A stretch of 17,314 nt of DNA from JAAYAY01 sp964429355 (GTDB lineage Bacteria > Planctomycetota > Planctomycetia > Pirellulales > Thermoguttaceae). The notes below the pieces were generated by a model that was given only the letters and a program-made list of their open reading frames with translations, searched no databases and was not told the DNA's origin. The stretch is from the NCBI GenBank assembly GCA_964429355.1, contig CAYSCH010000195.1, positions 1 to 17,314 of the forward strand, written 5' to 3'. Within the stretch, counting starts at the first letter, position 1; each line of letters begins with the position of its first letter. Positions 1 to 7,603 of the stretch are shown here, one piece after another. Made by a program: the position numbers and the translations under genes.

Positions 1-99
1 GAACCGGTGCCCGATTGGCTGGACTACGATCTCTGGCTCGGCCCGGCCCGCTGGTTGCCGTACATGCAAGATGATCTATCTCGGGATCGTCACGAATGA
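1..99 (+). pseudogene. Broken remnant of a Gfo/Idh/MocA-family oxidoreductase (cut by the window edge)
   Basis: Frame 1 reads EPVPDWLDYDLWLGPARWLP and then Y. This matches the stretch of the form 'P-x-x-L-D-W/Y-D-L-W-L-G-P-A-P-x-R-P-Y' that is typical of the many planctomycete Gfo/Idh/MocA NAD(P)-dependent sugar oxidoreductases. In intact members this stretch lies in the middle of the protein and is followed by well over 100 residues. Here the similarity stops at about base 63 and the frame ends at the TGA at 97-99, so the gene looks truncated or frame-disrupted. From base 71 a second small frame runs to a TGA at 200-202 (43 residues, starting MIYLGIVTNEEW). I do not recognise it; it may be part of the same decayed locus. 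The family call rests on about 21 residues. The break is seen directly; the cause is unknown. Confidence 0.5.
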
Positions 100-435
100 G
101 GAATGGGACCAGTTCGCCGCCAGGTATCCGGACGAAGTCGACGCCCTGCCCAAGAGGCCCTCAAAACCCGGTAGATCGAGGGGCACAGTTCGGAAATACT
201 GAATAAGCGTGCAAAAGTTGCTCGAAGCATAATAGTCTGCATACCACTCGGAAAACTAGCCCAACTTTTGGGCTGGCCGCAGTCACGAAGCCGAAGAGCT
301 GCGACCCCGCTGCGAGTCTTGATTGCCAGTTTGCGACCACCGAACCCGCCCGCCGATTCGCCTGTCCCTACTCCCGTCCCAGCCGATGGGGTATCCTGAA
401 AAGTCTGTTCGACCTCCAAATGGACCCAGTACAGC
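100..435. other. Spacer before lysA, no confident feature
   Basis: Apart from the small unrecognised frame 71-202 (+), nothing coding is convincing here. A CATAAT hexamer at 228-233 resembles a -10 box, but I found no good -35 at the right distance, so no promoter is called for lysA. The ten bases before the lysA ATG contain no Shine-Dalgarno sequence. Confidence 0.4.
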
Positions 436-1707
436 ATGACACGCATGACGACTCACTCCCCGATCCGAACCGAAATCGCCGGTATTCCGGTGATGGACCT
501 TGCCCGCCAGTTTGGCACGCCCGCCTTCGTCTACGACGCCGCCAAGATCGTCGAGCGGCTCGAAGACCTGAAGGCCTTCGACGCTGTCCGCTTCGCCCAG
601 AAGGCGTGCTCCAACCTGGCCATCGTCGATCTGGTTCGCAAAAATGGGGGACTCGTCGACGCTGTCAGTGCCTATGAGGTCCGACGGGCGCTCGCCGCCG
701 GCTACGAGCCCCATGGATCGCCCCCGCCGGTTGTCTACACCGCCGACATCTTCGACGCGGAGTCCCTCGAGCTGGTCGTTGAAAAAAACATCCACGTCAA
801 CTGCGGCTCTCCCGACATGATCGACCAGTACGGCAGCCGCGCCCCGGGCCGCGAGATCACCCTCCGCATCAATCCGGGCTTCGGCCACGGCCACAGCCAG
901 AAGACCAACACCGGCGGCGACACCTCAAAGCACGGCATCTGGCACGACCAGCTCCACGACTGCCTCGTCAATGCCGACAACTACGGGCTGAGTATCACCG
1001 GGCTCCACATGCACATCGGTTCGGGAAGCGATTTCCAGCACCTCTCCCAGGTCTGCGACGCCATGGAGAAGGCCGCCGTCGAACTGGGCCGCAACCTGAA
1101 GACCATCAGCACCGGTGGCGGGCTCCCCACGCCCTACCGCGAAGAAGACGAGCCCATCGACTGCAACCGGTTCTTCCAGCACTGGGACGCTACCCGCAAG
1201 CGGCTCGAAAGCCGTTTTGGCCACAAGATCCATCTCGAGGTCGAACCGGGCCGGTACCTGTCGGCCGAGAGCGGCTACCTCATCACCGAGATCCGAGCCG
1301 TGAAGAAGCAGGCCGGCAACCTCTACTACCTGGTCGACGCCGGATTCAATAACCTTGCCCGTCCCATCCTCTACGGCGCCTACCACCCGATCTCGATCGC
1401 CCCGGCTGACCGCGATACAAGCCGGCCGTTGACCCAGGTAATCGTGGGCGGGCCCCTGTGCGAGTCGGGCGACATCTTCACCCAGGAAGAAGGGGGCTAC
1501 GTGGCCGCCCGCGCCCTCCCGGTTGCCGCGGTCGGCGATATGCTCGTGATCGAGTGCGCCGGCGCCTACGGCGCGGTGATGGGCAGCAACTACAATTCCA
1601 AGCCCATGGCCGCCGAGATCCTCCTCCAGGATGGCCGCGCCCACCTGATCCGTCGCCGCCAGTCCTTTGAAGAGCTGGTGGCGGGCGAAATGATCCCCAG
1701 TACGTAG
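436..1707 (+). CDS. lysA: Diaminopimelate decarboxylase (LysA)
   Basis: Pyridoxal-phosphate enzyme that decarboxylates meso-diaminopimelate to L-lysine, the last step of the diaminopimelate lysine pathway, in the cytoplasm. The 423-residue length matches E. coli LysA (about 420). The PLP lysine is K56 in FAQKACSN. HMHIGSGS (191-198), the phosphate-binding STGGGLPTPY (225-234), EVEPGRYL (268-275), CESGD (342-346) and GAYGAVMGSNYNSKP (376-390) are all present. These correspond to the N-terminal alpha/beta barrel and the C-terminal beta domain of the fold-III decarboxylases. The long GFGHGHSQKTNTGG segment (148-161) resembles the proteobacterial type of LysA. The start is ATG 436; ATG 445 is also possible, since neither has a visible ribosome-binding site. 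It ends 2 bases before the stop of the convergent gene at 1710. No other lysine gene is nearby. Confidence 0.95.
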   Translation: MTRMTTHSPIRTEIAGIPVMDLARQFGTPAFVYDAAKIVERLEDLKAFDAVRFAQKACSNLAIVDLVRKNGGLVDAVSAYEVRRALAAGYEPHGSPPPVVYTADIFDAESLELVVEKNIHVNCGSPDMIDQYGSRAPGREITLRINPGFGHGHSQKTNTGGDTSKHGIWHDQLHDCLVNADNYGLSITGLHMHIGSGSDFQHLSQVCDAMEKAAVELGRNLKTISTGGGLPTPYREEDEPIDCNRFFQHWDATRKRLESRFGHKIHLEVEPGRYLSAESGYLITEIRAVKKQAGNLYYLVDAGFNNLARPILYGAYHPISIAPADRDTSRPLTQVIVGGPLCESGDIFTQEEGGYVAARALPVAAVGDMLVIECAGAYGAVMGSNYNSKPMAAEILLQDGRAHLIRRRQSFEELVAGEMIPST

Positions 1708-1709
1708 GG

Positions 1710-2570
<861 letters not shown>

Positions 2571-2578
2571 AGTAGCGG

Positions 2579-2583
2579 CTCCT
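2579..2583 (-). promoter_or_regulatory. Ribosome-binding site of the Tat isomerase gene
   Basis: The minus strand reads AGGAG, then 8 bases, then ATG at 2570. This fixes the start directly ahead of the twin-arginine signal peptide. Confidence 0.7.
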
Positions 2584-2645
2584 GGACGACAAAAGTTGGA
2601 GGTCGGTATCCGTGGGACGATCGAATTATCCTAGCAGAGAATGAA

Positions 2646-4541
2646 CTACGTTTGGAGGTTCTCCAGCTCCTCCCATCGGGCATAGACCTCCGCCAATTCC
2701 CGTTCGACGGCCTTGAGCCGGTCGGTCGCCTCCACGATCGCCGAACGATCCTGCTGGTAGAAGTCGGGGGCCGACATCGCGTCGTGATGCCGCTGTTGCT
2801 CCGTCTCCAGGGCCTCGATCCGTTCCGGCAGCTTTTCCAGCTCCAGCTTCTCGTTGTAGGTCAGCCGCCGGCCTTCCGCACGCTTGCGGGGCTTCTCCTG
2901 CCTGGACTTCTCGGGCTTTGGCGCCCCGGAAGTTGCCGCCTGCGCCGCCGCACGTTGGATCAGCCAGTCGTCGTAGCCCCCCGCATATTCGTGAACTTGG
3001 GCTTGCCCCTCGTAGACCAGCGTGCTGGTGACAACATTGTTCAGAAACTCGCGGTCATGGCTCACCAGCAGCACCGTTCCCGAATAGTCCAGCAGGATTT
3101 CTTCGAGCAGGTCGAGCGTCTCCGCGTCCAGATCGTTGGTTGGTTCGTCCAGCACCAGAACGTTGGCCGGTTTGGCGAACAGACGGGCCAGGAGCAGCCG
3201 GTTCCGTTCTCCCCCCGAGAGCTGCCAGACACGGCTCTTCGCTCGGTCCGAAGTGAACAGAAAGTCTTCGAGGTAGCCATAGACATGTTTCTTCTTGTCT
3301 CCCACGAGCACGTAGTCGCTTCCGTGGGCCAGGTTCTCGACCACCGACTTCTCCAGGTCGAGTTGGGCGTGGAGCTGGTCGAAATAGGCCACCTGCAGCC
3401 TGATCCCGTGCCGTACCGTGCCTTCGGTCGGCGCGAGCTGGCCCAGAATCACCCGCAGAAGCGTCGTCTTGCCGACGCCATTGGGGCCGATAATGCCGAT
3501 GCGGTCTCCGCGCATGATCAGGGTCGAAAGGTTCTGCACGATCGGCCGGTCGCCGTACGAAAACGATACGTTCTTGAGTTGGGCCACCAGCCGCCCGGAT
3601 CGCTCTGCCTCTTGCACCTGCATCTTCGCGACTCCCGGCCGGTCGCGCCGATCGCTCCGCTGGCGACGCATGTCGACCAGCCGCCGCACCCGTCCCTCGT
3701 TCCGAGTTCGACGGGCTTGAATACCCGTGCGAATCCACTTCTCTTCCTGGGCCAGCTTCCTGTCAAACTCGGCCTGTTGGTCCGCCTCCGCGTCAAGAGC
3801 GGCTTCCTTCCGCCGGACATACATGTCGTAGTCGCATTGCCACGAGGTCAGGTTCCCCCGGTCGAGATCCAGAATGCGTGTGGCCAGCTTCCGCAGGAAA
3901 CGCCGATCGTGCGTGACGAATACAAGAGTCTCCACCTGTTTGAGCAGAAACTCCTCGAGCCATTCGATCGTCGCAATATCCAGGTGGTTCGTGGGTTCAT
4001 CCAGGAGCAGAACGTCCGGATTGCGAACCAGGGCTTTGGCCAGCAGTACCCGCCGCTTCATCCCGGCCGAGAGCGTGGAAACCTCCAGGTCGGCGTCCAG
4101 GCTCATCTTCGAAAGCACGGTTTCCACCCGCTGCTGGACTCGCCATCCGTCGGACAACTCCAGTTCGTGACTGATCCGGTCCAACCGCCCGTGGAGGGCC
4201 GGGTCGTCACGGGTGGCAAGTTCCGTGCTGATGTGATGAAACTCGGCCAGCAACCTTCCCTGCTGGGCCAGCCCGGCCGCGACCAGGTCGTAAATCGTTC
4301 CGGCCAGATTCGCCGGAACCTGCTGATCCACCAGGGCCGTGGTCACCCCCTGGCCCCGGCTTACCTCGCCGCTGTCGGGCGCCAGTTCGCCGTCGAGAAG
4401 CCGCATGAGCGTGGTCTTCCCCTCCCCATTACGTCCGATCAAACTGATCCGCTCACCGCGATCCACCGTGAAATTGACGTGATCGAGCAGAAGCGGACCG
4501 TTGAATTGAAGGTCGACGTCGCGGAGATGCAAAAGTGGCAT
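2646..4541 (-). CDS. uup: ABC-F family ATPase, Uup type
   Basis: Soluble tandem ATP-binding-cassette protein without membrane segments; ABC-F proteins act on ribosomes, and Uup is linked to ribosome assembly and to low transposon excision. With the start at 4541 the protein has 631 residues (E. coli Uup about 635). First cassette: Walker A GRNGEGKT (36-43), signature LSAGMKRR (157-164), Walker B DVLLLDEPTNHLD (176-188). A charged interdomain linker spans about 240-312. Second cassette: GPNGVGKT (352-359), LSGGERNR (441-448), VLVLDEPTNDLD (461-472). A basic, then coiled-coil, C-terminal domain (about 545-631, with LTYNEKLELEKLPERIEALE) is typical of Uup. The frame stays open upstream to an ATG at 4922, but that stretch is compositionally unlike protein. 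Start 4541 (MPLLHLRDVD) begins exactly at the first cassette and has AGGA 7 bases upstream. Confidence 0.93.
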   Translation of the reverse strand: MPLLHLRDVDLQFNGPLLLDHVNFTVDRGERISLIGRNGEGKTTLMRLLDGELAPDSGEVSRGQGVTTALVDQQVPANLAGTIYDLVAAGLAQQGRLLAEFHHISTELATRDDPALHGRLDRISHELELSDGWRVQQRVETVLSKMSLDADLEVSTLSAGMKRRVLLAKALVRNPDVLLLDEPTNHLDIATIEWLEEFLLKQVETLVFVTHDRRFLRKLATRILDLDRGNLTSWQCDYDMYVRRKEAALDAEADQQAEFDRKLAQEEKWIRTGIQARRTRNEGRVRRLVDMRRQRSDRRDRPGVAKMQVQEAERSGRLVAQLKNVSFSYGDRPIVQNLSTLIMRGDRIGIIGPNGVGKTTLLRVILGQLAPTEGTVRHGIRLQVAYFDQLHAQLDLEKSVVENLAHGSDYVLVGDKKKHVYGYLEDFLFTSDRAKSRVWQLSGGERNRLLLARLFAKPANVLVLDEPTNDLDAETLDLLEEILLDYSGTVLLVSHDREFLNNVVTSTLVYEGQAQVHEYAGGYDDWLIQRAAAQAATSGAPKPEKSRQEKPRKRAEGRRLTYNEKLELEKLPERIEALETEQQRHHDAMSAPDFYQQDRSAIVEATDRLKAVERELAEVYARWEELENLQT

Positions 4542-5125
4542 GCACGAATCCTGGTGGGGGAACGCTGAGAAGCCCTGACAAAACGTGGGAGTCTCCCACG
4601 GACATGGATGTGCACAATCGGCGGTTTTGGCAGCGGCTCTGGAATGAACAGATGGCAGGAACGCGGAATGGATGGAAGGCCTCTTCCCTTTCCTACCATG
4701 CAGCCTATGATTTGCCCACTCCTGATCGACAGAATTGCAGCTCAAAGGTCGGCGAAAGTGGAACGATGAACCTCGGCTCGCAACTCTTGGCTCCTCAGGG
4801 GGCATCACTCCCGCCGCCATCCGACCTGTTCTCCAATTCGTTCGTTGGCGGCTTGGTCCCGTCGCCCTTCTCCCCCTCGGTTCCTTTTCAATTGGGTACC
4901 GAGCCTGGAAGAGGGTATCCAATGTTCCGTATCCTTATTTCAGGGGGTAGCCGAATGTCGTTGGGCGAAACGAGGGCGATTCTCTCGAGCTGCCGTTATA
5001 CGGCTGAGTCGATGGTCGCCTTCTCCATCAGGCGATCCCCTGCGCGGACGCAATGGCTCGCCATGCGACAATTATGAGCCGATTTGTTGCGACTCCCCCC
5101 TGCACGAGGTAGGTTGTGTTTGGTC
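4542..5125. other. Divergent spacer between uup and the E1 gene, apparently non-coding
   Basis: Several frames are open here (for example 4535-5077 on the plus strand), but their translations are rich in Arg, Ser and Pro and show no domain or signal peptide, so I treat them as chance. A perfect 7-base hairpin lies at 4584-4600. A TATAAC hexamer on the minus strand (4995-5000) has no partner -35. No RNA gene was recognised. This is unusually long non-coding sequence for the window. Confidence 0.45.
4584..4600. repeat. Perfect hairpin in the uup leader
   Basis: The inverted repeat CGTGGGA-GTC-TCCCACG has a 7-base perfect stem and a 3-base loop. It lies 43-59 bases upstream of the uup start on the minus strand, so it would be in the transcript leader if transcription starts farther up. 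No T-tract follows on either strand, so it is not an intrinsic terminator. It could be a leader structure, a protein-binding palindrome or chance. Confidence 0.4.
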
Positions 5126-5154
5126 GTGACATCGATCCAATAGACGCGTACAAT
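5126..5154 (+). promoter_or_regulatory. Sigma70-type promoter for the E1 / lipoyl-KAS III genes
   Basis: GTGACA (5126-5131), a spacer of exactly 17 bases, then TACAAT (5149-5154). Each hexamer matches 5 of 6 consensus positions. Transcription would start near 5161 and give a leader of about 190 bases before GTG 5354. No other candidate of this quality was seen in the 812-base spacer. Confidence 0.55.
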
Positions 5155-5266
5155 CCGGAAAAGATATCTCGTCTCCCTCCCGCAGACCGGGGGGCCGGTT
5201 GACGGCGGGCATGGATTGCCCGTCGGCGAGCGGTAGACCGCCAGCGAACCTAGGCAATCAGGAGCC

Positions 5267-5291
5267 GCAACGAATCACTCGTGTTCGTTGC
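5267..5291 (+). repeat. Stem-loop in the leader of the E1 gene
   Basis: GCAACGAA (5267-5274) and TTCGTTGC (5284-5291) form a perfect 8-base stem with a 9-base loop. It lies 62 bases before the start codon and downstream of the predicted promoter. No T-run follows. I do not recognise a known riboswitch or T-box element around it. Confidence 0.45.
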
Positions 5292-5353
5292 CACTGAGGC
5301 GTCTATGTGGTCAGTGACGGAACCAGGATGACTTGAAACAGAAGGCATAAGAA

Positions 5354-7471
5354 GTGGCTTCCAATCAAAGCACTCGTCATTCCTCCAGTAACTTCAGAAG
5401 CCTGCTGAGCCAGGGAGCCGCGGTGGTTTCCGATTCGGGGGCCGTGTTCGTCAACCAGCAGCCAGTCCAACCGGTGCCGGCTGACGGTCGCTACCCCAAC
5501 CGCCTGGACCGGGAGTCGTTCTACCCAATCGCCTATCGCTGGATGTATTATTCCCGGCGAATGGACCTGCGGCTCTTCGAGCTCTTTCAGAAGGGCTATG
5601 CGAAGGGAACGGTAACAACGGGCATCGGCAACGAAGCGACCTCGGTCGGGATGACGATGCCATTGCGCAGCGGGCAGGACGTGGTGTCGGTCCTGCACCG
5701 CGATCTGGCGTCGCACCTGATTCTCGGGGCGGACCCTTACGATCTTTTCTGCCAGTATTTTGCGAATGCCGAGAGTCCGACCCACGCCCGTGAAGGCAAC
5801 TGTCACCATGGTGACGTCTCCATGCGGCGTTTTCCGATGATCAGCCATTTGGGCAAAATGCTCAGTCTGGTCGTCGGCGGAACATGGTCGGCGCGGCGTA
5901 ACGGCGAGTCGGTCTTTGGGCTGACGGTGATCGGTGACGGCGGAACCAGCACGGGCGAGTTTCACGAGTCGATCAACATCGCTTCCGTGCTGCGGGTGCC
6001 CGTGGTCTTTCTGATCGAAAACAATCACTACGCCTTCTCGACCCCCACCCGTGCCCAGTTTCGCTGCGACCGGTTGTCGGACCGGGCCGCTGGTTACGCG
6101 ATTGAGGGCCGGACAATCGACGGCACGGATCCCTGGCTCGTGTACTCGACAATCTGCAACTGCCTGGAAGCAATGGCTGACGATCCGGCCCCCTGGATCG
6201 TCGAATGCGATACCTTGCGTTTACAGGGACATGCCGCCTACGACAAGGCAGGCTATGTGGACCCGAAACAGATGGAAATCTGGAAACGCCGAGATCCGGT
6301 GCCCAAAGCACGGGCTGAATTGGCGGAAGCCTGCGGAATGGACGATTCGAGCATCGTTGCCGTCGAAGAAGAAGTCGATGACCTCATCGAGACGTCGGTC
6401 AAACGAGCCCTTGCGGTTGGCCGGCCAAGCTCCACAACTCATCCGCTGGCCGGCTATGCCAAGGGGGGGCCTGCCCGGGTACCGGCCTACCACGCGAAAC
6501 GCGTGAAAAATGGTGACGCGGTCACACAGGCACTCGACTATATCCTGCAGCACGATTCCCGGGCGGTCTTGCTGGGATTGGATATCGGAGTTTACGGCTC
6601 CGCCTTCAAAACCTGCAAGGGATTGATCGAACACCACGGGCCGGATCGCGTCATGGACATGCCCCTTTGCGAATCGGCGGGCATCGGTTTCTGTCTCGGC
6701 GCCAGCCAGGTGGGCAGTCGCCCCATTTACGAGTTCCAGTTCTCCGACTTCTCGACCGAAGCCTGTACGCAAGTCGGCTTGAACAGCGGCACGTGGTTCT
6801 TCCGATCGGGACAGCCGGCCCCGCTCCTGCTCCGACTGCCCTGTGGCGGCGGGTTGACCATGGGAGCATTCCATTCTGGCGAATTCGAGGGGCTCTGGTC
6901 GCGGTTTCCTGGCCTGAAACTCCTCTATCCCGCCACCGCCCAGGAAACGTTCGAGGCCCTTGTCGCCGGATTCCACGATCCCAATCCGTGCCTCGTTTTC
7001 GAGCACAAACAACTCTATTGGAGCGTGAGCGGCGACATCGATTTCGACGGAGATCTGACCAAGACCTGGCGCTGCCGGAAGTACTGCCAGGGGGATGAAG
7101 TGACGGTTGTGGCCTACGGTGCCATGGTCCATGCCAGCCTGCGGGCCGCCGAACAGACTCGCCGCAGTGTCGAGATCATCAATCCCTTCGTGCTTCACCC
7201 CCTCGACATCTCGCCGATCGTCGATTCGGTGCAGAAGACGGGGCGCCTTCTGGTGGTGCAGGAAAGTGGCGAGACCCAGGGCCTGGGCGACCGGATCATC
7301 TCCCTCGTCTCCCGAAGATGCCACGATGCCCTGAAAACCCCGCCGCAGCTTGTGGCAGCCCCCGATTTGCCGATCCCCTTTGCCCCCGAATTGGAGGGGC
7401 ACACTCGGCCCACTTGGGAACGAATTGCCCTGGCAATGGAACAGATCTGCCGCCACGGCAAAACCGGGTGA
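5354..7471 (+). CDS. Fused 2-oxoacid dehydrogenase E1 (alpha + beta in one chain)
   Basis: Thiamine-diphosphate enzyme expected to decarboxylate a 2-oxo acid and acylate a lipoyl arm. 705 residues. An E1-alpha half (about 52-345) has HRDLASHLILG (115-125) and the ThDP motif GDGGTSTGEFHESIN (194-208) ending in ENN (222-224). An E1-beta half (about 385-700) has MPLCESAGIGFCLGAS (436-451, with the expected catalytic Glu at 440), GAFHSGEFEGLW (504-515) and a C-terminus APDLPIPFAPELEG (669-682) typical of the beta subunit. In most BCKDH, acetoin and many pyruvate dehydrogenases these are two genes; fused forms occur. Substrate (branched-chain 2-oxo acid, pyruvate or other) cannot be read from sequence. 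The start is GTG 5354, with an AAGG about 8 bases upstream; the first 50 residues are Ser/Gln-rich and not conserved-looking. The next gene, 132 bases on, supplies a lipoyl domain. No E3 gene is in the window. Confidence 0.88.
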   Translation: MASNQSTRHSSSNFRSLLSQGAAVVSDSGAVFVNQQPVQPVPADGRYPNRLDRESFYPIAYRWMYYSRRMDLRLFELFQKGYAKGTVTTGIGNEATSVGMTMPLRSGQDVVSVLHRDLASHLILGADPYDLFCQYFANAESPTHAREGNCHHGDVSMRRFPMISHLGKMLSLVVGGTWSARRNGESVFGLTVIGDGGTSTGEFHESINIASVLRVPVVFLIENNHYAFSTPTRAQFRCDRLSDRAAGYAIEGRTIDGTDPWLVYSTICNCLEAMADDPAPWIVECDTLRLQGHAAYDKAGYVDPKQMEIWKRRDPVPKARAELAEACGMDDSSIVAVEEEVDDLIETSVKRALAVGRPSSTTHPLAGYAKGGPARVPAYHAKRVKNGDAVTQALDYILQHDSRAVLLGLDIGVYGSAFKTCKGLIEHHGPDRVMDMPLCESAGIGFCLGASQVGSRPIYEFQFSDFSTEACTQVGLNSGTWFFRSGQPAPLLLRLPCGGGLTMGAFHSGEFEGLWSRFPGLKLLYPATAQETFEALVAGFHDPNPCLVFEHKQLYWSVSGDIDFDGDLTKTWRCRKYCQGDEVTVVAYGAMVHASLRAAEQTRRSVEIINPFVLHPLDISPIVDSVQKTGRLLVVQESGETQGLGDRIISLVSRRCHDALKTPPQLVAAPDLPIPFAPELEGHTRPTWERIALAMEQICRHGKTG

Positions 7472-7603
7472 CGGAAAGCGGGCAATGCACTAGAATGCAT
7501 GGTTTCGATCGCCGAGCCCTGGCGGACACGGTCTGGGAGCCACCTGCTCGATGCGACTGTGACGGACTGATTGAGCGATATCCTGTTGATTCGAGCTGAG
7601 TTA

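Noticed and set aside
4542..4922. 127-residue N-terminal extension of uup to ATG 4922
   Set aside because: Composition is not protein-like (Arg/Ser/Pro/His-rich), Uup proteins begin at the first ATP cassette, and ATG 4541 has its own AGGA site.
4535..5077. A 180-codon plus-strand frame in the divergent spacer
   Set aside because: No domain, no ribosome-binding site, Ser/Pro/Arg-rich translation; most likely a chance open frame.
6221..7456. A 411-codon minus-strand frame inside the E1 gene
   Set aside because: Antisense shadow of the E1 reading frame; E1-alpha and E1-beta motifs on the plus strand are unambiguous.
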